Assembly: GCF_043290135.1 (NCBI RefSeq)
Contig: NC_134707.1
Coordinates: 81,052,987-81,116,986, forward strand
Length of the DNA: 64,000 nucleotides
From: Rhipicephalus microplus
Taxonomy: Eukaryota > Arthropoda > Arachnida > Ixodida > Ixodidae
Direction: 5' to 3'
In this document: in pieces, positions 10,865 to 23,594 of the stretch
Layout: every line of letters starts with the position of its first letter
How positions within the stretch are numbered: position 1 is the first letter of the stretch
The notes under the pieces: generated by a model
Seen by the model: the letters and a program-made list of their open reading frames with translations, nothing else
What the model was told of the DNA's origin: nothing
Database searches by the model: none
Made by a program: the position numbers and the translations under genes

Positions 10865-12864
10865 AGACGAAACCTCGTAATAAATGCGGGTTGTTTAAAC
10901 GATGTCTAAATGAAGATTCGGCAGGACAAGTGACCACACTGCCGAAAGGGGTCGATGACATGCGCGCCATTTTACCCAAGGCACAGGTAGTAATGTCCAC
11001 GATACCGGATGTACCGGTGCGTGACGGCCACCTGCAAAAAGTGGTTGTCAACGCAAACAAAGAGATATGGCAGATGAGTCAAGAGAAAGGCTTTGAGGTA
11101 GCGGAAATAAACACAGAGGCGCATCGGTGGGGTGGTTTGTCAGCGAGATAGAATTCACTTCGAATGGAGGCTAGGTCATGAGGTGGGTTGGTGACTCGCC
11201 GCGGGACGCGCAGTAACTTTTGGGGAGGGCACGCAGGCCCTTCGGGCTCCAAGATGGCTGGTAACGAGGAAAACGACCGGGGGGCTTTTTGAAAGGTGGT
11301 ATAGGCAGATACGATTTCAAAGTGGCACCAATATCTAAGACACGTAGAGTCCGGGGCAGAAATCGACGTAGCCACGAGGACCGAGCCAATTGAGACGTAG
11401 GGTGTTATTAACATGCAGGGCGGCAGGAATAGGCTGAAGTGGGGAGAGATAGAAGAACAACTAAGGGAGGAGAAGCTGGTGGTACAAGGGTTTGTTGAAA
11501 CGCGTCTTACGGAACATGGAACAACCACCTAGCGATCCGGACTACGCATGGGAATATTGTAATAGAACAGAAAGCAGCAGAAAGGGGGGTGGGTATTGGG
11601 GCATTCATTCATACAAGTACACACTGGGAAAGGGTCAAGCAGGAGTGCAGGGAAAATTTATGACTGAAAGGGAAAGTGGCAGGGCACATGACGCTCCTGG
11701 GTTTTGTATACCTGTGGACTGGGGTAAAAGTCAGAGAGCAAAACCAAGAAATAGTGCAGTGCATATAAAATGACATTGACAAACTGGGAGAAAAGTGCGA
11801 GGTAATTATATTAGAAGATATGAATGTGCACATAGAATATTTGGATGGATATGCTGGCACAATTAGCAGAATGCTAATGGATATGTGTGAAAGGCATGAA
11901 ATTCATATCGCACCGAGAAATGCGAAGGTAAGATAATATGGGTGGTGGGAAGGCTGCAGTCGACTATAGATTACGCAATGATGCCACATAGGATGTATGA
12001 TCGGCTAAGGGTGACGAACATAGATATGAATATGAGTCCATAAGCTTAGGTAGTGATCACAAACGTATCAAGCTGAGTTTTGGAAGGGAACGGAAAATGA
12101 AAACAAGGCATTGTGAGCAACCACGCGGTTATATTTATTCAGAAAGGCAAACAGAAACAGCAACTAAGGAGATTGAGAATATGATCACCAAGGATACTAA
12201 AAAAGAGTGGACGTACACAAATCTAACTGGATTGTTTGAGTTAGAACTTGGTAAGGTACGAGTCAAACCTACCGGGAAAGAGAGACACAAACCCAAGAGT
12301 TGGTGGGATGAGAAAGTCAAGCGAGCCATACTAACACGTCAGGAAGCCTCCAGGGAACACGGGTATGCTAAACAGAGTGGTGAACCGGAAGATGATGTCA
12401 GAAGAAAATGGGATAACTTTTTGAGCTTCAGAAGGGAAGCGTCCGATTGGGTCAGTGAAAAGATTTGAAGAAGGGGGGGCCTAAAATGGATGGCGGAAGT
12501 AAACAAAAAGGACAGAAAGGCAGCTGTAAAGTTTTGGAAACATCTAAATTCTCTGTGTAGTAAGACAAACAATGAACAGGGGTATATAACTACAGTTCAA
12601 GGGGTCAGAAAGTAATGACAGAAAAGTGAGCGCTTCATGCACCGTACCAGATGAGGATGAACCAATTAGTGAAGTGGCTCCACTGGGACAACGAAAGTGG
12701 GGAAGGGCAGAGAAAAGGGTTCCTAATAGCACATCAACAGGCCCTGACAGCATCCCAATTATCCTAATAGAGAAACTAGGACCAAACTCTAAGCAAACAT
12801 CAAGAGAGGCAGCGAGCAAAGCAGTAATGGATGGTAAGCCCCCAATGGGTGGAAACTAAGCAGA

Positions 12865-13861
12865 ATGAGCATGATCTGTAAAGGAAAAGGGGAAAAATCC
12901 GATATAAACAACTACCGTCCTATAACATTGACATCAGTAGTTTACAGGCTGGTGATGCAGATAGTAAAGGAAAGGCTACAGACATGGGTGGAGAGTGAGG
13001 GGGTTCTGCAAGAACTACAGAATGGGTTCCGCAAACGAAGGAGGCTTGATGACAGTCTGTTTTAATTGATGCAGTGTATTGAATTAGCGGGAAAAGAACG
13101 GAGGCCTGTGTGGCTGGCATTTCTAGATATCAAGGGAGCTTACGACAGTGTGATTCAAGAAGACTTGTGGGAATACTGGATACACTAGATGTGGAAGATT
13201 GAATACGTAATCTTTTAAAGGATATCTAGGAAAATAACAAGGTAGTTATGAAATGGGAAGAACAGGTATTTGAACCTATAGAAATAAACGCGGGCTTCGA
13301 CAGGGATGTCCGTTATCACCTTTGTTATTTATGCTCTATCTACAGAACTAGAAGCCACCGCAGGTCGCGGGATCAAATACCGGCTGTGGTGGCTGCATTT
13401 CCGATGGAGGCGGAAATGTTGTAGGCCCGTGTACTCAGATTTGGGTGCACGTTAAAGAACCTCAGGTGGTCAAAATTTCCGGAGCCCTCCACTACGGCGT
13501 CTCTCATAATCAGATAGTGGTTTTGGGACATTAAACCCCACAAATCAATCAATCAGAACTAGAAGCCAAATTAGAGGAAAGTCGACTCGGCTTCAGCCTC
13601 TTTTGTTAAGCAAGAAAAATGCATTGAACAGTCATTATGAACATTCATGTATGCAGATGATATAGTTTCACTAGCCGACAAGGAAGATCTGCAGTGATTG
13701 ATAGACGTCTTTGGTAATGTGGGAGATAGGGTAAATTTGAAGTTCAGCAGGGAAAAAATTGGCAATCATGACTTTAATGATAACAAAGGCAGTTAGCATA
13801 AGATACAAGAAGTGACACAAGAAATAGTGGCTAAATACAAATATTTGGGCGTATGAAAAAA
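12865..13861 (+). pseudogene. Reverse transcriptase fragments of the CR1/L2-like LINE
   Basis: RT motifs appear in scattered frames: NNYRPITLTSVVYRLV (RT fingers), an NGFRKRR block, LAFLDIKGAYDSV (motif A with its Asp), then after an inserted SINE the MYADDIVSLA box (motif C, both Asp present) and a YKYLGV block. It cannot make a protein because of many frame changes and the SINE at 13358-13554. Confidence 0.75.
13358..13554 (+). mobile_element. 5'-truncated Ruka-type SINE
   Basis: A 197-bp copy lacks the A-box part of the tRNA-like head and starts at the B-box region (caggtcgcgggatcaaat). It ends in the family's aaatcaatcaatc tail. It is flanked by a perfect 14-bp target duplication agaactagaagcca at 13344-13357 and 13555-13568, inside the reverse transcriptase region of the old LINE. 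Truncation at the 5' end with an intact tail is typical of LINE-mediated insertion. Confidence 0.95.
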
Positions 13862-14305
13862 TAACGGGGCTGAGTACCTAAGGGAGTACTAAAGATACGT
13901 GATGACAGGAATGAAGCTGTAATGAAAAATAGGGCACTGTGGAACTACAATAGATATGACGTTGTGAGAGAAAGAAGAAGGACGTGTTTAATGAGAAGAA
14001 GGAGAAGAGGTCGGCCTTCAAAGAGGGTTTCTGGCCTGCTACTCCTCACGGCGGTAAGGGGAAAAGGTAAAGAAAGAGGAAGGTATCATGAGGGGTGATT
14101 GTGGTAGTATAGCACAATGAATCACTGCAGACAATGTTTCGTTTTGTGTAGTACACGCACAAAAGTCTCTAAATTATCAGATGCTCTGAATACAAAAATC
14201 AAAACCTGTCTTGCTTAGAAATGCGAGCCGCCCTTTAAACTGCGTTGGACGTGATCCACACGTTCCCAAGCACCCAAACGTTTCTCTTCTGAAACAAAAG
14301 GGTCG

Positions 14306-14549
14306 CCCCACCACGGTGGCCTAGTGGCTAAGGTACGAGGGTGCTGACCCTCAGGTCGTGGGATCAAATCCCGGCTGTGGCGGCTGCATTTCCGATGGAG
14401 GCGGAAATGTTGTAGGCCCGTGTACTCGGATTTGGGTGCACGTTAAACAACCGCCGGTGGTAGAAATTTCCGGAGCCCCCCACTACGGCGTCTCTCATAA
14501 TCATGCGGTGGTTTTGGGACGTTAAACCCCACAAATCAATCATCATCAG
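14306..14549 (+). mobile_element. Full-length Ruka-type SINE
   Basis: A 244-bp element with a tRNA-like head: A box tagtggctaagg near 14331 and a B box near 14365 (gatcaaatcccgg). The conserved body and a short AATC/ATC tail follow. An imperfect 9-bp target duplication (aaaagggtc before, aaaatggtc after) flanks it. It lies in the 3' end of the minus-strand I-like LINE. Confidence 0.92.
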
Positions 14550-15018
14550 AAAATGGTCACCAGTCTAGGTCATCTGCGAGGCGCTTAAGAGACTGCCTTT
14601 CAACTACGTATAAATGGCACACAAACAGGGTGTGATTAATAGTATCTGCCTTGTTACACAAGTGGCAGTTGGGATTTTGCTCTCGTCCAATCTTGCATAA
14701 GTATCGTCGCGTGTATGCAACACCCAGCCGCAGTCCATGTAGTAGCGTTTCTTGGTCTCTTCTTAGTCAGAACAGAAAGCGAAAAGCGCGATAAGAGTCA
14801 AGCAAGTTGATGCGCTCGTGGCGATAAACCGGATCATTCCATAGTCCTTGCATAAGTGTCGTCATACCTTTAGACAGCAAGACGTTGATGTTATATCGGG
14901 AAAAGTGAATTGATATCACTTCGTCACTAGTGTGCGCCATTTTCGCTTCTGCATCAGCTTGTTCACTCCCAGTTATGTCACAATGACTGGGAATTCATTG
15001 CGACGCAACGGTATGTCC

Positions 15019-15333
15019 TTATTGAAATGCCTCATTCAACATATTTATTATGCCACACATCAGAGCACTGTATCCAAAGTCTTGTTGCATGTAGTTTTTT
15101 ATTAGCTGAAGGGCCGGCTTGGAGTCGCAAAGTAATGTCAATTTCGCTGGTCTCTGCCGTAAAATGTAGCACGCAGCTTGTCGGACGCCGGTCAGCTCGG
15201 TGGCAGTAGATGATGTCCGGTGTGCTATTTTGAAGCGTTGAGTGATTCCGATTCGAGGTACAGTGAAAGCTGTTGCTGAGGAGGTCTGCGTGACAGAGCC
15301 ATCTGCAAAAATTTGTACTGTATATCCGTACAT
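15019..15333 (-). pseudogene. RNase H domain of the minus-strand I-like LINE
   Basis: This 104-residue open stretch has the type I RNase H catalytic pattern: Asp in IFADGSV near the start, Glu in STATELTGVRQA, and Asp in LLCDSKPALQL. It is a surviving fragment of the element's ORF2, downstream of broken RT pieces. Confidence 0.72.
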
Positions 15334-17499
15334 ATAGTCAATATACTACAGAATTGAAATGCTTAAGACCAGCAGTTAGTATTTTTTTCTTCTTTGTTAT
15401 CCCTGAGATCGAAAGTCGCATGATCGGCTTAGGAATCGTCCAGAGTGGTATGTCGGAGATAACATGTGGTGCATAATTTTAAGGCAGCAGATCTCGTTGA
15501 GACATCATAGCTTCTGAGTATGCACCTTTGGGTCTTATGTTAAAAGTGTCGGCCAGTGAATGGTCTCGATGCCTTGTCAGTAGCGTCAGATTTACTCGTA
15601 GGGGTTTGTGTTGAAGATAAACACGAGCTGGACAATGACGTGCTTCTGCAATAGCCAGCAGAAGTACATCGATGTACTACTAGGCAAATTATTAGGGCCT
15701 GCGCCTGAGCTCCCTCGAGTGTGCGTACAGCCGATGTGTGAGCACGGGAAAGAACAGGAACACTGTATCGAAGGTATCCAATAAAAAGTGCCTGGTATAG
15801 CTGCATTAGAGATGATTTCGATGATCCCCATGATTTTCCAGAGATACGGAAAATGACCTGGACAAGGCTGTCTAGTTTTTTTTCTTAGCGATGAGATGTG
15901 CTTTGACCAAGACAAATAACGATCGATGATAACTCTGAAGAACTTGTGATGAGTTACCGATGGTATTAAGGTCCCATCGATCACTATGAGGTAGCAAGCC
16001 ATGAACTTTCTCGTAAATAGCAGGGTTGCACTTTTCGTCGGTGACAGTTGCAGTTCGCAGCTACTGAGGAATGCGGAAGTTGTCCATACTGCGCGTTGTA
16101 GTTTCTTTTGTACTTGCAAATGTGTTAGACTCGTGGTCCAAATTCAAATGTCATCTGTGCTCACACAGACACCGAGATTTCGCCTCCTAGTTTAACGAGC
16201 TTTTTACCGAGGCCAACAAGGACAATATTAAATGATGTTGGATTCACGACTCCGCCTTGAGGCACGCCACGATAGACGGGATGCTTATTAGTGTCACCGT
16301 CGGCAGTAGACATGAATATAGTTCGTTCTTGAAGATAGCTGGCTATTCATTGATGCATGCGGCCGCCAATGCTATAGTCTTCAAAATCATTTAGAATGGC
16401 GACATGCCGAACATTGTCGAATGAACCTTTGATATCAAGAAGTACTGCAGCCGTTAATCGGCGGCGCCGTTTCTGATGTGCAACGGTTGTTGCCAAATGA
16501 GTCACACAGTCAATTGATGACCGTCCCTTCCGGAAGCCTGTAAAGGCGTCTGGATATACTCTTTGCTTAACTAGGAACCATTCCAAGCGCTTCAGAATCA
16601 TTCGTTCCATCAGTTTTCCTTCAGAAATTGCTAGCGCCACAGGTCTGTAGGATAGCATATCACTGGGAGATTGCTTGGTTTCAGCAATGCCACGATCTTG
16701 CTAGTTTTCCAGTGTACCGGTACAGTTACAGATGCCCAAGAGAGGTTGTACAAACACAGCAGTTCTTCGGTTGCCCGAGGACCAAGGGAATGCAGGGTAG
16801 CATAGGTTATTTCGTCAGGCCCAGGTGCACTGGAACGTTGCGAAGTGGACATAGCCGCACGAAGCTCTTAGAGCCTGAAAAGATGGTCGAGACAGACGTC
16901 TTCCGTAGGGGGTGCGCACCGAAGCAGTGAGCCATTCGTTGTTGCAGAGCCAGAAAAGCGCATGCAAAATTCTTCGGCGATCTGTTTCTCGCTGCATGTT
17001 CTTATGGTGGCCAGTGCAAGGAAAGGACGCAGTTGCTGAAGAGCAGATGGTAGAGCTCGTACGACGTTCCATACCTTAGAAAGTGGCTTTCGTGGGCCCA
17101 GGGTGGTGCAAAATGACTTCCAGTTTTTCTAAGTACCTCTGACTTTTCTTTTGAGCGTTACGAGAGGTCCTCAGGTTTGTGATTGATTTCGTTCACCTGT
17201 ATTTGCGTTCAGCTCGACGACTAACTGCCCGCAGCTCTTCCTATACCACATCAACTGGCTTCCTGGAATTAGATGTGACAACACGTGTAACGGTTTGTAC
17301 TGCTGTGGCAATTCTTTCTTCAATTTCTGTCGGAGATACTATCGAGCTACAAGTCTTTTCCAGCTCTTCTTGAAACGCCTCCTAATCTGGGCATCGCCTT
17401 CAAATGCTTGCAATGCCGGTATACCATCGTAGTTGTATGTAGGGATTTAGAAAGGTGTCATAGTTTCGGGTTTGACGTTCAGCAATGTGGTCTTGTGAA

Positions 17500-18100
17500 T
17501 GAAATTAGAGGTTCAAGCAAGATTGGAAATTAAACAACGTGGCATAGTTAAACTTGCTTGGGGAGCACACGGGAATACCTTAAATCAGAGAGGTACAGGG
17601 TGACATGGGATGGTCATCGTTTGAGTGCAGGGAAGCTAGCAGCGACATCGAACTTGAGAAGTGATTGAGAACATTAGAATAGGAGCGTTGGGTTAGGAAA
17701 GTTTTCAGCTACTTATACATGAAGAATCTCGATACTAAGTGGAGAAACCTAACTCGAAAATTATCGAGTAAGTATTTCGACAGCAGAATACCAAGCAAAA
17801 AGGAAATATTCGTTAAGAAGAAGCTGAAGGAAACAGAGAGGGACACGTGGAAGATTGGAATGCTTACGAAATCATCACTGCAGCCCTACCGAACTTTCAA
17901 GCTGGAAATTGAAAAAGAAAAAAATCTACGATGATTCTCGGGGTAGTTCTCTGCTGTTCGAGGTCAGAACGGTAGTATTGCGGACCAAGACGTACCAAGC
18001 CAAATACGAAGGCACAGGCACAATGTGTAGTGCGTGTGGAGGGGAGGAAGAAACGACTGAACATTTGATAATCTTCTGTAAATGGCTCTACTCTATAGTC
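17500..18100 (+). mobile_element. CR1/L2-like LINE, 3' coding part
   Basis: Frames here read like the C-terminal region of the LINE that starts at 10875: RLEIKQRGIVKLAWGAHG near 17515, then 17719-17934, then the zinc-binding-like end CSACGGEEETTEHL..FC at 18025-18081. It is broken by stops and frameshifts. It probably belongs to the same insertion as 10875-13985, split by the minus-strand LINE. It is cut at 18100 by another LINE and resumes at 34231. Confidence 0.72.
18087..18100. repeat. Left target duplication of the second I-like LINE
   Basis: tctactctatagtc here is identical to 34231-34244. The two copies bracket the composite insertion 18101-34230 and prove that everything between came in as, or into, one LINE. 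Confidence 0.92.
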
Positions 18101-18563
18101 CCCCCGCAGGGGCGCCTGCGCAAGTAGGCGTTTGGTGTGTAGCGACACCACGGACCCGAGCTAACGGGGGAGTTGCTACTCCCTCCCACACCTAGCCGTG
18201 CGTGGCTTTGCCGTGTCCGGGGAAAAAGGGATCCTGGGGGTTGAGCCGACGCTGTGTGATTGGACCTTTAAGGCCCCCTGGCAGAGGCAACACACCCCTT
18301 TGGCCCCGGCTTCACGTAGACGGCACCCCTGGGCTGACCCACCCAGGGGAAATCGGCAGTCGCCTTTTCCTATCTCTCTCTGCCTACAACTTCGTCTTTA
18401 TCTCTCACTATCTATCTGTCCTGTCTTCTACTCTCTTCTGTTTACTTCCAATTTTCCTGGTGGCAAGGGTTAACCCTGTGCCAATAGCCTACCTTGGTCT
18501 AGGCGCATTGGGTTATGGCAGTGTTGTACGGCTGACGTCTGCAAGCTTTCAGCACCTGTAAAC

Positions 18564-19812
18564 TTGAAGTGTCTCCTTATTGAGCTCCATGGTGGGTGGC
18601 CGCCAACGCTGCTGAACAAAAATAAGACCGGAATGCATGGCACCTTCCCTCTACTATCTGATCGTACCGGCCTAAAGCAGGTACGCACCGACGACATAAA
18701 TCTCTTCAACCAGCGAATAGAAACTTTCCCCACTTCCACGTCATTCACTGTGAAAAAACCGGAAAGCAAGCCAGGACCGTATCTCCTTTCGTAGATGCCA
18801 GGTGTCCTACGGAAACGCTCGGGGCTGGATACAAAGTAACCAAAATGGCTAGTGGAGACCTTCTTCTAGAAATTCGAGACAAAGCACAATTTGTAAAGCT
18901 AGACAGCCTCTCAACATTTGGTGACGTACCGATCACCGTAACACCACACAGATCTATGAACATCACTCGCGGAGTGGTATCTGACGCAGACTTACTTGAC
19001 TTGACCGAAACTGGACTTTCGGAAGGGTGGAAGAGCCAAAATGTCAATAATGTACAGAGAATTATCATTAGAAGAGATAATAAGGAAATACCAACGAAAC
19101 ACTTAATACTCACGTTTGCATCCAGTAAACTACCAGATTCCATTCAAACAGGGTACACGAAAACATCTATCAGGCCGTATATACCAAACCCTCGTCGTTG
19201 CTTCCAATGCCAGAGGTATGGCCATGGCTCTAAAACCTGTCGTGGTCGCCAGACTTGTGCACAATGTGGAGTCCTAGGCCCCGTGTCTGAGAACTCCAAA
19301 CAACCGCCACACTGTGTAAACTGCGAAGGAAACCATGCCGCATATTCACGGTCCTGCACATACTGGAAAAAAGAAAAAGAAATAATTACATTAAAGGTGA
19401 AGGAGAACATATCATTTAAGGAAGCACGGCGAAGAGTCGCTCCATTCTATGGACCTACATACGCTGATGCGGCGCGTCAGGGGGCACCGCCGCACCAGCA
19501 TTCGGCACTCCTTCGGCCCGCGCATACGGAGCCGGCGGTTGTGGCACCTGCCCCCAAGGCGGCTGTAGCCCAGGCTACACCGCCTACTTTCAAACAGAGA
19601 CTGGAGACTTCAGAGTCCTCGGGTCTCAAGGCCTCCCCTCACCAGGCGAGGCCCGAAATCTGAACATCCCGCTTGTGCGGGCGTCCAGTGCCTCCGAGGA
19701 GGCAATGGATACGTCGGTACCCTTGGTGCCGAAAGAGCGGTGTGGCTCCTTGGAGCGCGCCAAGAAAACAAAAAAGCAAATAACAGGGTCTGGTGACGGC
19801 CCTGTTAAGTGA
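18564..19812 (+). pseudogene. ORF1 (gag-like, CCHC zinc knuckles) of the I-like LINE
   Basis: The coding remnant runs through at least two frame changes, near 18782 and near 19655. The long open part (18845-19663, 272 residues) has RNA-binding-like sequence followed by three Cys/His knuckles: CFQCQRYGHGSKTC from about residue 119, then CAQC, then CVNCEGNHAAYSRSC. A Pro/Ala-rich basic tail follows. The product would be the nucleic-acid chaperone of the retrotransposon particle. Confidence 0.85.
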
Positions 19813-19876
19813 ACTCAAATTCTCCGTCTAAACAGCCACTCGCGTTTCGTACACACAGCACTATTTTACATTCACC

Positions 19877-22829
19877 ATGAATACTCAAATTATACAATGG
19901 AACGTCAGGGGCTTCTCAGAAACCTTGACGACATCCAAGAGCTCTTACACGAACACTCACCAAAAGTGCTGTATGTACAAGAAACACACCTTAATTCAAA
20001 ACACACAAATTTTCTTCGTAAGTACGTTATTTTTCGAAAAGACCGTGATGATGCCATGACATCATCCGGAGGTGTTGTCATCATAGTGAATCAAGGAATT
20101 GCATGCATACACTTACAACTCCAAACATCCCTTGAGGCAGTGGCTGTTCGAGTGGTTCTTTTTGATAAACTGATCACAATCTGCACTATTTACATTCCTC
20201 CTAGCTATCAGCTGCAAAAACGTGATTTAAATTTAATTGATGAACTTCCGGAGCCTTATGTTCTCCTTGGATACTTCAATGCGCATAGCAGGCTATAGGG
20301 AGACTCTCATTGCGACGCGCGAGGTCGACCGATTGAACAGTTCCTTCTCTCGTCGAATGCATGTCTCCTAAATAGAAAAGAACCAACCTATTATAATCTC
20401 GCACATAACACTTACTCCTCCATAGACCTAAGCATAGTATCTCCATCTCTTCTGCCTCTACACCAGTGGAAAGTCGTCAGTAATCTGTACGGAAGCGACC
20501 ACTTTCCCGCAGTTTTACGCACAACTACAGCAACTGAGTGTCCACCCCGTGTTCCCAAATGGCTCATAAACAGAGCCAACTGGGAACGGTTTTATACCAT
20601 CGCTCGTATAGATTGGAGTGACATATGTACTTTAAGCATTGATGTTGCTGTCGACTACTTTACAGCTTTTTTGATTGATGCTGCAACAACAAAATGCATC
20701 CCACAAACAAATGGACACCCAGGAAAACGGCGTGTGCCATGGTGGAACTCTGAATGCCGAAACGCACGCAAACAGCAAAACAGAGCTTGGAGGCTGCTTC
20801 GGAACTCACCGACAGCCGAAAATCTTGACACCTTCAAGAAAATAAAGTCTCAAGGCAGGAGAACGCGTCGGCAGGCTGGAAGAGAAAGCTGGCAGAAATT
20901 TTTATCAGGGGTCAATTCATACACACAGGAGGCTAAAGTCTGGAACATGGTCGGTAGGATAGCAGGAAAACAAGTACACACACTTCCACTTGTGGACACT
21001 CAGGGTGATACCTTGGAAGATCAGGCAAACTTCCTCGGTGCACACTTCGAACAGGTGTCCAGCTCATCCCACTATACTGACACTTTCCAAAAATACAGAA
21101 CAAGAATAGAAAAGCAGAAACTCGAACACAAATGCACTAGATCCGAGGCATATAACCAAGCTTCCAGTCTAGCTGAGTTGCGAATGTCTCTAAACTCCTG
21201 CAGTACTTCTGCCCCAGGTTCTGACCGTGTGGTGTATGAAATGTTAAAAAACATACCAATCGAAACACGAAAAACTTTACTTTGTTTGTACAATGCTATC
21301 TGGTTTTCTGGCACTATCCCTACCTCCTGGAAAGAGGCTATTATTATTCCCTTTTTGAAAGAGGGCAAGGACTTTTCTTTACCCTCGAGTTATAGGCCTA
21401 TAGCACTTACAAGCTGCTTGTGCAAAGTCTTCGAAAAAAGGATAAACTGCCGACTTGTACATTTTCTTGACACAAATAGTTTGCTCGACCCATTTCAGTG
21501 CAGGTTTCGAGAAAGTAGATCTACCACAGACCACATTGTTTGTATCGAGGCACAGATCAGAGACGCTTTCGTCCATAAACAATATTTTCTCTCTGTGTTC
21601 CTCGATATCAAAAAGGCTTATGATACAACATGGCATTTCGGAATTCTAAGAGACCTGTCCCACCTTGGCGTGCGCGGAAGAATGTTTCACATAATCGAAT
21701 GTTACCTGTCAAACCGGACATTTTGTGTCCGTGTGGGCACGGTTCTTTCCCAAACATTTGTCCAGGAAACAGGCGTGCCACAAGGTGGCGTACTTAGCTC
21801 CACACTTTTTCTCATAAAAATGAATTCCTTGCGCTTGACCATCCCTCGCAATATATTTTATTCTGCATATGTCGATGACGTCCAGCTCGGCTTTAGGTCT
21901 TGAAATCTGGCAATGTGTGAGTGGCAGGTTCATTTAGGTTAAACAAGGTCTCCCAATGGGCAGAGGAAAACGGATTCCGACTGAACCCACAAAAAAGCAC
22001 GCGTGTCTTGTTCTCTCGAAAGAGAGGCATGCACTTAGAACCCGACATTGAACTGAACGGTCAACGTTTGTCTGTTAACGCGGAGCATATATTCTTAGGA
22101 ATAATATTGGACAACAAGTGGACCTTCGTACCACATATCAAGTATTTAAAAACAAAATGCTTAAAGGCCATGAATATTTTAAAAGTGTTGTCACGTACTA
22201 CGTGGGGTAGTGACAGGCAACGTCTCATGAATCTGTATCGAAGCCTCATTCGCACCCGCTTAGATTATGGGGCCGTTGTTTATCAGTCTGCAACTCAAAG
22301 TGCTTTGAAGATGCTGGACCCCGTGCACCATTTGGGCATCCGCCTTTCTACGGGTGCTTTTCGCACCAGCCCCGTAGAAAGCCTTTATGTTGAGTCAAAT
22401 GAGTGATTGCTACATCTGCAGAGAACTTACATGTCCTTTGTTTATTTCCTTAAGGTGAAAGCAGATAAGAAGCACCCCTCATACTCTACTATTTATGATT
22501 TGTCGAGCTCCATTCTGTTTCAAAACAGGCCTTTGATGAGGCAGCCCTTCTCAGTTCGACTGAAAAGTCTAGCTGAGGAAACTGGAGTCTCACTTGAATA
22601 CAGTTTAATGGCTCCTGTAGCATACCCGCCACCGTGGCAATGGCAGACTATAGACTGCGATGTGTCCTTTCTTGAAGTTACAAAACATGCGCCTATTGCC
22701 CATATTCGAACATACTTCCTGGAACTTCAACACAAATACACACGTCCTGAGTTCTTTACAGATGCCTCCAAGTCCAACTCCTCTGTGTCCTACGCTGTTG
22801 TCGGCCCATCCTTTTCGGATGCTTGCCCT
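19877..22829 (+). pseudogene. ORF2 endonuclease and RT of the I-like LINE, 5' portion
   Basis: The APE-type endonuclease starts with IIQWNVRGF (19890) and YVQETHLNS. The usual GDFNAHS motif reads GYFNAHS (about 20270), with Asp replaced, and a TAG follows at 20296. RT then runs from APGSDRVVYEML (~21210) through SYRPIALTSCLCKVFEKR, motif A FLDIKKAYD (~21602), GVPQGGVLSS and a YVDD box at 21868-21879. The frame breaks near 21903 and again at 22404. The RNase H start FFTDASKS (~22752) is interrupted at 22829 by the LTR element; the rest is at 33117. Confidence 0.88.
22826..22829. repeat. Left target duplication (CCCT) of the gypsy-type element
   Basis: ccct immediately before the TG of the left LTR; the matching ccct is 33117-33120 directly after the CA of the right LTR. 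A 4-bp duplication is normal for Ty3/gypsy integration. Confidence 0.8.
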
Positions 22830-23582
22830 TGTTGCGAAGCGCCCCTCCGACGACGTTACGAAGGGCGCCTCGAACTCTCACCGCTGCAACCACTGTTTCG
22901 AAAGACGGTGACGCCAACACGGTCCCGAAGGCGCCACTGCTTCGAACTCCGCAGGGAAGGTCACCAGCCGTTTGGTAGCGAAGGTTTCTCAGCTCACGAC
23001 TGCTTGTGCGCAGAGCTGATAGACGAGCGGACGAGACGACGGTGAGTTAAACAAGGTTTATGTACAGCATATATACAGAGGCGTTACGATTTCGGCACTG
23101 GGGCCGACAGAGAAGCGAAGAGCCGAGCTCTTCCCTCTAACACAGAGCTCTGCTCTGAAATGGGTCCGCTGTCAAAGGGGTCTCTCTAGACACGCCGCAG
23201 GGCTTCTTTTATATGCCCCGGGTCCAACCCAAATGTCCAACCCGAAGCGCCGCTGGTCGCGAGGTCAGAATCCTCCAATGAGGGCACCGCTGGGCTGCGT
23301 CCTTCTTTCTCATCGAATCTGGAGAGGCTGCGCTGCAGGTGTCTCTACCCAAGGACGAGTGACGTCGCCGCGCATTGCGCCACCCCCCCCCCCCTCCCCC
23401 GACAGGAAGACGCCGGTTGTTTACTCGATGGTTTCGCTGGCTGCGCTGACTCACTGCACGTGGGCGACAAAGGCGCCGCGCGTGTTTACGCCGTTGAGTT
23501 GTTCGCGTCAGGCGGGCTGGTCTTGACACAGATTGCCTTTTTCAGAGGCACGGACGTCCGCTGTGGACTCGCAGGCATAACA
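22830..23582 (-). repeat. LTR (3' LTR in element orientation)
   Basis: This 753-bp copy matches 32360-33116 almost throughout, including the ends tgttgcgaagcg and gcaggcataaca and a C-rich tract near 23382-23400. Differences between the two LTRs (single substitutions and C-tract length) show the insertion is not brand new but not ancient. Confidence 0.95.
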
Positions 23583-23594
23583 GCCCCTCTGCCG
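23583..23594 (-). other. Polypurine tract next to the 3' LTR
   Basis: On the minus strand the bases just before the 3' LTR read gcagaggggc, a purine run at the position where plus-strand priming occurs in LTR retrotransposons. Confidence 0.65.

Larger units (their letters stand above)
10875..13985 (+). mobile_element. CR1/L2-like LINE, 5' and central part, heavily decayed
   Basis: Broken coding remnants lie in LINE order. 10891-11150 resembles the SGNH/esterase-like domain found in ORF1 of CR1/L2-type LINEs (STIPDVPVRDG, NANKEIW). 11395-12470 covers endonuclease and linker remnants. 12620-13860 covers reverse transcriptase pieces: NYRPITLTSVVYRL near 12910, FLDIKGAYDSV near 13122 and a YADD box at 13650-13661. 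Stops and frameshifts interrupt every domain. The 3' part appears to continue at 17500-18100 and 34231-34488 after later insertions. The clade call is an inference from the esterase-like domain and the short-repeat tail. Confidence 0.75.
14060..17490 (-). mobile_element. I-like LINE, minus strand, decayed
   Basis: Reading the minus strand from high to low coordinate gives, in order: RT entry block APGPDEITYATL (~16815), VICY/LSYRPVAL block (~16650), motif A VLLDIKGSFDNV (~16430), thumb region (~16090), an RNase H domain at 15333-15019 (FADGS, ATELTGV, LLCDSKPAL supplying D, E and D) and a CCHC-type C-terminus CHLCNKADTINHTLFVC (~14660). RT followed by RNase H suggests the I group. Many stops and frameshifts are present, and a SINE interrupts the 3' end. 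It appears to have inserted into the older CR1/L2-like LINE, whose next recognisable sequence starts near 17500. Its end points are approximate. Confidence 0.75.

Noticed and set aside
23209..23529. Arg-rich ORFs in the LTRs (also 32686-33063)
   Set aside because: Both lie in LTR sequence with a C-tract; they recur only because the LTRs are duplicated.
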